This document shows positions 6,903 to 13,532 of a DNA stretch of 64,000 nucleotides, piece by piece; within the stretch, counting starts at the first letter, position 1; every line of letters begins with the position of its first letter. The position numbers were made by a program, and so were the translations under genes. The notes under the pieces are model-generated. The model did not search any database. It was not told where the DNA came from and saw only the letters and a program-made list of their open reading frames with translations. The stretch comes from Candidatus Cloacimonadota bacterium (GTDB lineage Bacteria > Cloacimonadota > Cloacimonadia > JGIOTU-2). Where the stretch lies: the NCBI GenBank assembly GCA_016932035.1, contig JAFGDR010000001.1:11022-75021 (forward strand), written 5' to 3'.

Positions 6903-9563
6903 ATGAAAGAAATGGAAAAAGTATATGATCCTCATTTGATCGAGAAGAAATGGTATGATTTCTGGACCGAAAAGGAACTTTTTCATGCAGAAGTAAATCC
7001 TAAGAAAAAGCCTTATACAATCGTTATACCTCCTCCAAATGTTACGGATATACTTCATATGGGGCATGTGCTCAATAATACACTTCAGGATATCATTATC
7101 CGGTTTAAGAAGCTACAGGGTTATGAGACGTTATGGCTTCCAGGAACAGATCATGCCGGTATAGCAACGCAAAATGTCGTTGAACGTGATCTCGAAAAAA
7201 AGGGCAGTAATCGTCATGATCTTGGTCGCGACAAGTTGATCGAACTAATCTGGAAATGGCGTGAAACCAAAGGCGGAAAAATACTCGATCAACTAAAAAA
7301 ACTTGGTGCGTGCTGTGATTGGAGACGTGAACGGTTTACTATGGATGAGGGTCTTTCCAATGCAGTTAAAGAAGCATTTGTTAGCTTATATGATAAAGGT
7401 TTGATCTATCGTGGCAAATATATCATAAACTGTTGCCCGAGATGCAACACGGCTTTATCTGATGATGAAGTCGAACATGAAGATAAAGCATCCCATCTCT
7501 GGTATATTAAGTATCCTTTTAAAAATATTAAACATACATTTATAACTGTTGCTACGACCAGACCTGAGACAATGCTCGGAGATACGGCTGTAGCAGTAAA
7601 TCCAAAAGATCCCCGTTTCGTAGAATATATCGGGGAAACACTCATTCTTCCCCTTGTCAATCGGGAGATACCGATTATTGCTGATGAGTTTGTTGATAAA
7701 GAATTCGGAACCGGTTGTGTTAAAGTAACTCCGTCCCATGATCCAAATGATTTTGATATGGCGATGCGCCATGATCTACCGAAGATCACAATCATCAATG
7801 AGAATGGTATTATGAATGAAAATGCTGGTGATGAATATGCGGGTATGGATCGTTTTGAGTGTCGCGAAAAGGTCATTATGGACCTGCGTGACAGAAAGTT
7901 ACTTGAAAAAATAGAGGATTATCAGCATAATGTCGGGCATTGTTACAGATGTCATACAGTAATCGAACCTTACCTTTCTAACCAATGGTTCGTTAAAATG
8001 AAACCTCTTGCAGAGAAAGCGATGAAGGTTGTCGAAGAAGGTAAGATCGCAATTCATCCACCCCGATATAAAAAGGTATTTTTCAATTGGCTTGAAAATA
8101 TCCGGGATTGGTGTATCTCCCGTCAAATTTGGTGGGGACACAGAATTCCTGTCTATTATTGTGATGATTGCAGTCAGATCATGGTTGCAAAGGAAGAACC
8201 TGAAGAATGCTCCAAGTGCGGAAGCAGACATATTCATCAAGATCCTGATGTTCTCGACACATGGTTCTCTTCATGGCTGTGGCCATTTTCAACGCTTGGC
8301 TGGCCTGAAAAAACACCTGAGCTTGAATATTTCTATCCAACCGATCTACTTGTCACTGCGTATGACATTCTTTTTTTCTGGGTTTCCAGAATGATCATGG
8401 GTGGTATGGAAATGATGGATGAGATTCCATTTAGGTCTGTTTACCTCCATGGGCTTGTTCTGGATGAAAATGGTGTAAAGATGAGTAAATCTCTTGGAAA
8501 CTCACCCGATCCAATAGACATCATGGCAAAATACGGCACAGATGCCCTGAGATTCAGCATGGTCTTTAATACTCCAAAAGGAAATGATGTACTCTATTCT
8601 GATAGTCTTATAGAAACAGGCAGGAATTTTGCCAATAAGATATGGAACGCAGCGCGTTTTGCACTGACCAATGCAGCTGAGATCACAGTTTTGCCCGATG
8701 AGGAAGATGAACAAACTGAACTGACCGATAAATGGATTCTTCATCGTTTGAATGAAGTAAAAAAATCAGTTACTGCAGCATATGAAGAATACAGGTTTCT
8801 TGATGTAACCCATCAACTCTATGAATTCTTCTGGAATGAATACTGTGCATGGTATTTGGAGATCATCAAGGATAGATTTTACAATTCCGATGATCAGGCA
8901 TCAAGAAGAATGGCGAAGTATCTTATGTTGAAGGTTCTTGATGAGTCATTAAAAATGCTTCATCCTGTCATGCCTTTTATTACAGAAGAGATATGGCAGC
9001 GTGTGAAAGAATTCTATCCAATTGAAAAAGCAGAATCGATCATGCTGGCGGAATTTCCTATTGCTACAAAGCAAGATGAATATCCTGAAGAAGCAGAACA
9101 GATGCAGCTTATCTTCAAAATAATAACTGCTATTAGAAGCATTCGAAAGGATATGAACGTTCCTCCGGGAGAAATGGTTGAGATCGTTGTAAAAGACGTA
9201 CTTCCTGCACGTTGCGCTGTGCTGCAGGATAATCGGCATTACATTAAAGTGATGGCAAAAGTAAAAGATATCTATATCGGTGACGATGCGATCAAACCTG
9301 AAAAATCGACAACGACTGTTGTTGATGACATCGAGATATACATGCCTTTAGAAGGTATCATCGATCTAGAAAAAGAGCGTGAACGGCTTTTGAAAAAGTT
9401 GTCAAAGGTCGAGAATAGTCTGATAAAATGTGTTGGAAAGCTTAATAATGATAATTTTATAAATAATGCACCTTCTCAGATAATCGAACAGGAACAAGAA
9501 CGAAAAGAACAGCTTGAAAATACGATCGAGAAGCTGAAAGCGAATATCTCATTCCTCGAGTAG
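6903..9563 (+). CDS. valS: Valyl-tRNA synthetase
   Basis: An 886-residue class I synthetase for valine, of typical length. It has the HIGH-type motif in PPPNVTDILHMGHV, the editing (CP1) domain with TTRPETMLGDTAV, the KMSKS motif in GVKMSKSLGN, and a C-terminal coiled coil (about residues 815-885) as expected for ValS. I chose the ATG at 6903 because AAAGGAG lies just before it and the protein then begins MKEMEKVYDPHLIEKKW as in the family. An upstream TTG at 6831 would read through the leader inverted repeats. It stands as a separate unit after a terminator. Confidence 0.96.
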   Translation: MKEMEKVYDPHLIEKKWYDFWTEKELFHAEVNPKKKPYTIVIPPPNVTDILHMGHVLNNTLQDIIIRFKKLQGYETLWLPGTDHAGIATQNVVERDLEKKGSNRHDLGRDKLIELIWKWRETKGGKILDQLKKLGACCDWRRERFTMDEGLSNAVKEAFVSLYDKGLIYRGKYIINCCPRCNTALSDDEVEHEDKASHLWYIKYPFKNIKHTFITVATTRPETMLGDTAVAVNPKDPRFVEYIGETLILPLVNREIPIIADEFVDKEFGTGCVKVTPSHDPNDFDMAMRHDLPKITIINENGIMNENAGDEYAGMDRFECREKVIMDLRDRKLLEKIEDYQHNVGHCYRCHTVIEPYLSNQWFVKMKPLAEKAMKVVEEGKIAIHPPRYKKVFFNWLENIRDWCISRQIWWGHRIPVYYCDDCSQIMVAKEEPEECSKCGSRHIHQDPDVLDTWFSSWLWPFSTLGWPEKTPELEYFYPTDLLVTAYDILFFWVSRMIMGGMEMMDEIPFRSVYLHGLVLDENGVKMSKSLGNSPDPIDIMAKYGTDALRFSMVFNTPKGNDVLYSDSLIETGRNFANKIWNAARFALTNAAEITVLPDEEDEQTELTDKWILHRLNEVKKSVTAAYEEYRFLDVTHQLYEFFWNEYCAWYLEIIKDRFYNSDDQASRRMAKYLMLKVLDESLKMLHPVMPFITEEIWQRVKEFYPIEKAESIMLAEFPIATKQDEYPEEAEQMQLIFKIITAIRSIRKDMNVPPGEMVEIVVKDVLPARCAVLQDNRHYIKVMAKVKDIYIGDDAIKPEKSTTTVVDDIEIYMPLEGIIDLEKERERLLKKLSKVENSLIKCVGKLNNDNFINNAPSQIIEQEQERKEQLENTIEKLKANISFLE

Positions 9564-9570
9564 GTTCTGT

Positions 9571-9599
9571 TTGACGGTTTAAAAAAGTGGCATTATCAT
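9571..9599 (+). promoter_or_regulatory. Sigma-70 promoter of the tRNA-Leu/tig/clpP/clpX unit
   Basis: TTGACG (9571-9576), 17-base spacer, TATCAT (9594-9599). The predicted start, near 9606, is a few bases before the tRNA 5' end. It is the best promoter match in the window. Confidence 0.8.
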
Positions 9600-9609
9600 A
9601 TCATAATGT

Positions 9610-9696
9610 GCGAAAGTGGCGGAACTGGTAGACGCGCTGGACTTAGAATCCAGTGGCCGTAAGGTTGTAGGGGTTCGAGTCCCCTCTTTCGCACCA
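9610..9696 (+). tRNA. tRNA-Leu(TAG)
   Basis: Acceptor arms GCGAAAG/CTTTCGC pair perfectly and CCA is encoded. The tRNA has a long class II variable arm and a T loop TTCGAGT. The anticodon stem CTGGA/TCCAG encloses loop CTTAGAA, giving anticodon TAG. It lies just upstream of the trigger factor gene and probably shares its transcript. Confidence 0.96.
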
Positions 9697-9725
9697 ATAT
9701 CGAAAATATAGATAAGGAAAATAGA

Positions 9726-11045
9726 ATGGAATTGAAACCGAAAATTGAGACTCTGAGTCAAACAAAGAAGAAGATGATACTGTCAATACCAGCAGATGAA
9801 GCTCAGGAAGATTATAACAAAACCTTGAATGGCTTCCGTCAGTATATATCATTACCCGGATTCAGGAAAGGTAAAGCTCCCATCAAGATGATCGAAAGGA
9901 TGTATGCCGACCAGATCAAACAGGCTTTCTTGGAAGATGCGGTGCCCAAATACTATAAAGATGCATTGCAGGAATTAGAAAAAATGAGCATCCAACCAAT
10001 CAATCAAGGTGTGCTTGAAAAATCAGACTGGGAAACTGGAAAAGACATGGAGTTAGAATTTGTATTCGAAGTGAATCCTGAAATTGAATTGAAAGAGTAT
10101 AAGAATCTTTCTATCGAGTTCGAACCGGAAAAAGTAACCAAAGATATGATTGATGGAGAACTCGCACGACTGCAGGAAAGTTATGCAACCATTTCTGATA
10201 AAGAAGGTGCTGCAGAAAAAGGTGATGTCATCAATTATAGAGTTCTGAAATATAACGGAAAAGACGTAACAAAGAAAGATGAGAGTTCATATAAGGTCGG
10301 TCAGGGTACATATGGAAAAGCTTTTGATGATGCACTTTTAGGAGCTAAAAAGGGTGATGAGATAACAGCAATGGTCGATCTTGGACCTCAAGATGATAAA
10401 GATAAACCTCAGAAAAAAGAGATGGTCATTGTCGTTAATGAGGTAAAGAATGTAGATCTACCCGAGTTGAATGATGATTTCGCAAAGGAAGTCGGCGACT
10501 TCGAATCTCTGAAAAAACTTCAGGATGAAATTAATAAGAGCCTTGATGAGCAAATATCACAAAGAAATAATGATCGAATTAGATCGCTGATCATACAGAA
10601 GATCATTGAGAAGAATCCCTTTGAAGTGCCCGAAAGTTTTGTTGATAACTATGCTGAAGAAATGATAAAAAATTATACAAAACAGCAGAAGAATCTCAAT
10701 GCAGAAGCCATGGGGCAGATGAAAAATATCTATAAAAGCTATGCAGAAAATGAAATTCGCGTATATTATGTCATGAATAAGTTAAAAGAGCTTGAAAAAG
10801 TTGAAGTAACTGATGATGAAATTGAGAATGAGATCAAGCTGGCAGCACAGAGAATGGGTATGGATATCGACAAGTACAAGGAGCTCTATAAAAAGCAGAT
10901 CAATAAAGAAGAGATCAAGGATCATATCATAAGTGATAAGGTTATAAAGAGCATCGAGAAAACAGTTGAGTTTGTAAAACCGAAAAAAGAAAAACCTAAG
11001 CAGGAAAAAGCGAATAAGAATAAAAGTAAAAAAGAGGAAAAATGA
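9726..11045 (+). CDS. tig: Trigger factor (ribosome-bound chaperone)
   Basis: A 439-residue trigger factor that binds the ribosome exit tunnel and folds nascent chains. The N-terminal ribosome-binding domain contains the signature FRKGKAP (residues about 46-52, in [13 protein letters not shown]). An FKBP-type PPIase domain covers about 155-240, and a helical C-terminal chaperone domain follows. The last 20 residues are a Lys-rich tail ([19 protein letters not shown]) beyond the usual end. The order tig-clpP-clpX is the classic protein-quality-control operon. The clpP start overlaps its stop by four bases. Confidence 0.96.
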   Translation: MELKPKIETLSQTKKKMILSIPADEAQEDYNKTLNGFRQYISLPGFRKGKAPIKMIERMYADQIKQAFLEDAVPKYYKDALQELEKMSIQPINQGVLEKSDWETGKDMELEFVFEVNPEIELKEYKNLSIEFEPEKVTKDMIDGELARLQESYATISDKEGAAEKGDVINYRVLKYNGKDVTKKDESSYKVGQGTYGKAFDDALLGAKKGDEITAMVDLGPQDDKDKPQKKEMVIVVNEVKNVDLPELNDDFAKEVGDFESLKKLQDEINKSLDEQISQRNNDRIRSLIIQKIIEKNPFEVPESFVDNYAEEMIKNYTKQQKNLNAEAMGQMKNIYKSYAENEIRVYYVMNKLKELEKVEVTDDEIENEIKLAAQRMGMDIDKYKELYKKQINKEEIKDHIISDKVIKSIEKTVEFVKPKKEKPKQEKANKNKSKKEEK

Positions 11046-11626
11046 CACTGATTCCAATGGTCATTGAGCAAACGGGGAAAGCTGAAAGAGCGTATGATAT
11101 CTACTCCCGTTTATTAAAGGATCGTATTGTTTTTGTGGGCTCTGTTTTAAATGATGATGTGGCAAACATCATTATCGCCCAGCTTCTGCATCTAGAAGCG
11201 GAAAATCCGAAAAATGATATTTACATGTACATAAATTCACCTGGCGGCGTGGTCACATCAGGTCTTGCGATCTATGATACAATGCAGTACATCAAACCAG
11301 ATATTTGTACGATTTGTTTAGGTCAGGCAGCGAGTATGGGTGCACTTCTATTGGCGGCAGGAGCACATGGAAAGCGTTCTGCACTACCCAATTCAAGGAT
11401 CATGATCCACCAACCTCTCGGTGGAGTACAGGGTCAGGCAGCAGATATTGAGATCCATGCAAAAGAGATTGTAAAGATCAAAGAACGCATTAATGAGATT
11501 TTAAGTAAACATACCGGTCAGAAGGTCGGTAAAATTGAAAAAGATTCTGATCGAAACTTTTTTATGGATGCCAAAGAAGCACTCAAATATGGTATCATCG
11601 ATGAGGTGATAACTCAAAGGAAGTAG
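11042..11626 (+). CDS. clpP: ATP-dependent Clp protease proteolytic subunit (catalytic Asp replaced by Asn)
   Basis: A 194-residue ClpP, the tetradecameric serine protease fed by ClpX/ClpA-type unfoldases. The Ser nucleophile is S98 in GQAASMGA and the His is H123 in MIHQPLGG. The third triad position is atypical. Other ClpPs have TERDRF or TDRDNF, where the second Asp is catalytic; here the segment reads [12 protein letters not shown], with Asn at residue 172 (codon AAC). Listeria ClpP1 has a similar substitution, as I recall, and needs a partner ClpP for good activity. The gene overlaps tig by four bases and clpX begins one base after its stop, so the pairing with ClpX is firm. Confidence 0.95.
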   Translation: MTLIPMVIEQTGKAERAYDIYSRLLKDRIVFVGSVLNDDVANIIIAQLLHLEAENPKNDIYMYINSPGGVVTSGLAIYDTMQYIKPDICTICLGQAASMGALLLAAGAHGKRSALPNSRIMIHQPLGGVQGQAADIEIHAKEIVKIKERINEILSKHTGQKVGKIEKDSDRNFFMDAKEALKYGIIDEVITQRK

Positions 11627-11627
11627 T

Positions 11628-12872
11628 ATGGAAGAACAAAAATGTTCCTTTTGCGGAAAAACTCGTGATCAGGTTAGTAAACTGGTTCGTGGTGTTGACG
11701 GAAACATCTGTGATCAGTGTATAACCATATGTAATACAATTCTCGAGAAGGAACGTGAAAAAAAGGTCGATGATAATTTTGAATTACCAACTCCCCGTGA
11801 GATAAAAGAATATCTCGATGAATATGTCATCGGGCAGGAAAATGCAAAGAAGACGATTTCTGTTGCTGTATATAACCATTATAAAAGAATTTTCAAACAG
11901 AAGCTGGTTAAGGATGTTGAGCTTGAGAAGAGTAATATCATAATGATCGGTCCAACCGGTACAGGCAAAACCCTGATAGCTCAAACACTTGCAAGATTTC
12001 TCAAAGTGCCCTTTGCAATATCCGATGCAACCACCCTAACCGAAGCTGGATATGTTGGAGAAGATGTCGAAAATATTCTGGTCCGTCTTTTGCAAGCTGC
12101 AGATTATGATATTGAGAAAACTGAACGGGGGATCATATACTTGGATGAGATCGATAAAATTGCCCGTAAATCTGAAGCTCCCTCGATTACACGTGATGTT
12201 TCTGGCGAAGGTGTCCAGCAGGCACTCCTCAAACTTCTTGAAGGTGAAAAAGTCAATGTTCCTCCTAAAGGTGGCAGAAAGCATCCTCATCAAGAATTTA
12301 TTGAGATCAACACAAAAAATATATTGTTTATTGTCGGTGGTGCATTCAATGGTTTGGAAAAGATCATCGAGCGACGCATTAACAAAAAAACTGTTGGCTT
12401 TGGTTCTGAATTGCTTGGGCTTTATGATGATAAGAGAAGCGAGATACTGAGTAAAGTGCAACCACAGGATCTTTTAAAATACGGTCTTGTACCAGAACTT
12501 ATCGGAAGACTTCCGGTTAATACTTCATTATCAGAACTTGATAAGGATGCACTCGTAAAAATTCTTACCCAGCCAAAGAATGCACTCGTCAAGCAGTATC
12601 AGGCATTGTTCAGCCTTGAAGATGTCGATCTTGAGTACGACAGTGAGGCACTTGAAGCGATCGCAGAAATTGCGACTAAGAGAAATTCGGGTGCGCGGGG
12701 ACTTCGTGCGATCATGGAAAATGTCATGAAAGATATTATGTACAATCTTCCTGATATGAAGGATGTCAATAAGTGCATTATTACCCATGATGTTATTGTT
12801 GAAAATGGAACTCCGGTTTTCCAATTTTTACAGACAAAGGATAAGAAGGATCAGGATCAAATGATCGCATGA
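11628..12872 (+). CDS. clpX: ATP-dependent unfoldase ClpX
   Basis: A 414-residue AAA+ unfoldase that delivers substrates to ClpP. The N-terminal zinc-binding domain has C6, C9, C28 and C31. Walker A is GPTGTGKT at residues 108-115 and Walker B is [10 protein letters not shown]. The pore loop GYVGED and the sensor region [10 protein letters not shown] are present. It is complete and of normal length, and is the last gene of the tig-clpP-clpX set. No terminator is evident before the tRNA-like sequence that follows. Confidence 0.97.
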   Translation: MEEQKCSFCGKTRDQVSKLVRGVDGNICDQCITICNTILEKEREKKVDDNFELPTPREIKEYLDEYVIGQENAKKTISVAVYNHYKRIFKQKLVKDVELEKSNIIMIGPTGTGKTLIAQTLARFLKVPFAISDATTLTEAGYVGEDVENILVRLLQAADYDIEKTERGIIYLDEIDKIARKSEAPSITRDVSGEGVQQALLKLLEGEKVNVPPKGGRKHPHQEFIEINTKNILFIVGGAFNGLEKIIERRINKKTVGFGSELLGLYDDKRSEILSKVQPQDLLKYGLVPELIGRLPVNTSLSELDKDALVKILTQPKNALVKQYQALFSLEDVDLEYDSEALEAIAEIATKRNSGARGLRAIMENVMKDIMYNLPDMKDVNKCIITHDVIVENGTPVFQFLQTKDKKDQDQMIA

Positions 12873-12926
12873 TTTCGTTTTTCTTGACACGATAAAGCGA
12901 TCACGAGATGTAAGTCTTCACTTCGT

Positions 12927-13005
12927 TCAACAGTAACTCAACGGTAGAGCAGATGGCTGTTATCCGCCAGCTCGCGGACGGGATTCCAATCCATTATTCA
13001 AGCCA
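12927..13005 (+). pseudogene. Degenerate tRNA-Asn copy with a palindrome insertion
   Basis: The 5' half matches the intact tRNA-Asn at 13112 (CAGTAACTCAACGGTAGAGCAG... and CTGTTA in the anticodon loop). The match extends upstream into the promoter region, where TTGACA (12884-12889) and GATGTAAG are shared. After CTGTTA the sequence is replaced by TCCGCCAGCTCGCGGA (12963-12978), an almost perfect palindrome. The T arm is damaged (ATTCCAAT), and the 3' half (ATTATTCAAGCCA) no longer pairs well with the 5' end. It cannot fold as a tRNA, so it is a decayed tandem copy of tRNA plus promoter. Confidence 0.8.
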
Positions 13006-13069
13006 TTTCAGCTTACTAGTTTCTTAATTGTTATGTAGAATTTTAAGTGATATATAGGTACTGATTTTC

Positions 13070-13098
13070 TTGACATCATGGAGCGATCCTCGGATGTA
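13070..13098 (+). promoter_or_regulatory. Probable promoter of tRNA-Asn
   Basis: TTGACA (13070-13075), 17 bases, GATGTA (13093-13098). The -10 is weak, but the block is also conserved upstream of the degenerate copy at 12927, which argues that it was duplicated together with the gene. Confidence 0.55.
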
Positions 13099-13111
13099 AG
13101 ACTCCACGCGT

Positions 13112-13186
13112 TCCACAGTAGCTCAGCGGTAGAGCAGGTGGCTGTTAACCACTTGGCCGGGGGTTCAAATCCCTCCTGTGGAGCCA
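13112..13186 (+). tRNA. tRNA-Asn(GTT)
   Basis: Acceptor arms TCCACAG/CTGTGGA are fully paired, with discriminator G and encoded CCA. The D arm is GCTCAGCGGTAGAGC, the anticodon loop CTGTTAA (anticodon GTT), and the T loop TTCAAAT. It is the only intact member of a three-copy cluster. A GIY-YIG nuclease gene begins 22 bases downstream. Confidence 0.96.
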
Positions 13187-13207
13187 TTTTTTTATGAGGG
13201 CATTGAG

Positions 13208-13420
13208 ATGAAATATTATACATATGTGTTGTACTCGAAGCAGTACGATAGTATATACATTGGCTATACAAATAACTTAGAGCGAAGACTCTATTTCCAT
13301 AACAAAGGCATCAAAGGTTGGACTGCAAAGTATATTCCATGGGAATTGGTTTATCACGAAGAGTTTGATTCAAAATCTGATGCAACGAAACGAGAAAGAG
13401 AATTGAAGTCTTACCAATGA
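13208..13420 (+). CDS. GIY-YIG (URI-type) endonuclease, truncated by a premature stop
   Basis: The 70-residue ORF MKYYTYVLYSKQYDSIYIGYT... has the single-domain GIY-YIG nuclease hallmarks. The YVLYS and YIGYT strands stand for GIY and YIG, the catalytic Arg lies in NNLERRLYFHN, and the metal-binding region KRERELKSYQ is present. GAGGG lies 7 bases before the ATG at 13208; a GTG at 13178 would start inside the tRNA. The ORF ends at TGA (13418-13420). In-frame reading past this stop continues RKFIREEILSQR to a TAA at 13457-13459. This matches the usual C-terminus, in which KSYQ is followed by Gly-Arg-Lys-Phe. A single change from GGA (Gly) to TGA explains the break. The original stop would lie inside the D arm of the following tRNA remnant. 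The gene may be inactive, or active as a shortened domain. Confidence 0.85.
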   Translation: MKYYTYVLYSKQYDSIYIGYTNNLERRLYFHNKGIKGWTAKYIPWELVYHEEFDSKSDATKRERELKSYQ

Positions 13421-13448
13421 AGAAAGTTCATCCGAGAAGAAATTCTTT

Positions 13449-13519
13449 CTCAGAGGTAAAAGCAGGTGTCTGTTATCCGCCAGCTGGCGGACGAGGTTCA
13501 AATCCCTCCCGTAGAGCCA
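13449..13519 (+). repeat. 3' fragment of tRNA-Asn carrying a perfect 16-bp palindrome
   Basis: From the D arm (CTCAGAGGTAAAAGCAGGTG) to GCCA it aligns with the intact tRNA-Asn. The 5' acceptor strand is missing. After CTGTTA the anticodon/variable segment is replaced by TCCGCCAGCTGGCGGA (13476-13491), a perfect palindrome. The same block, with one mismatch, occupies the same place in the degenerate copy at 12927. The T arm GGTTCAAATCC is intact. Confidence 0.8.
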
Positions 13520-13532
13520 TTTTTTGGGAGGT

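Larger units (their letters stand above)
13187..13519 (+). mobile_element. Candidate GIY-YIG micro-element inserted next to tRNA-Asn
   Basis: The segment between the intact tRNA-Asn and the end of the third tRNA-like sequence holds one GIY-YIG gene and a 3' tRNA-Asn fragment. The fragment runs from the D arm through GCCA and the same T-run that follows the intact tRNA. Intact tRNA on one side and a 3' tRNA fragment on the other is the footprint expected of an insertion into, or unit duplication at, a tRNA gene. The assignment as an element is inference; no integrase or terminal repeats other than the tRNA sequences are present. Confidence 0.4.

Noticed and set aside
9579-9852. Minus-strand ORFs across tRNA-Leu(TAG)
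   Set aside because: Same artefact: reverse reading of a tRNA gives the familiar GFEP/GDSNPY-like peptides.
13008-13271. Minus-strand ORF across the tRNA-Asn gene (peptide with PQEGFEPPAKWLTATCSTAELL)
   Set aside because: It is the reverse translation of the tRNA gene, a common false ORF. It lacks a ribosome site and any other support.
13418-13420. UGA read as glycine (recoded stop) in the GIY-YIG gene
   Set aside because: UGA acts as a normal stop in many housekeeping genes here (tig, clpX, rimO, ptsH), so genome-wide recoding is excluded; a point mutation is simpler.
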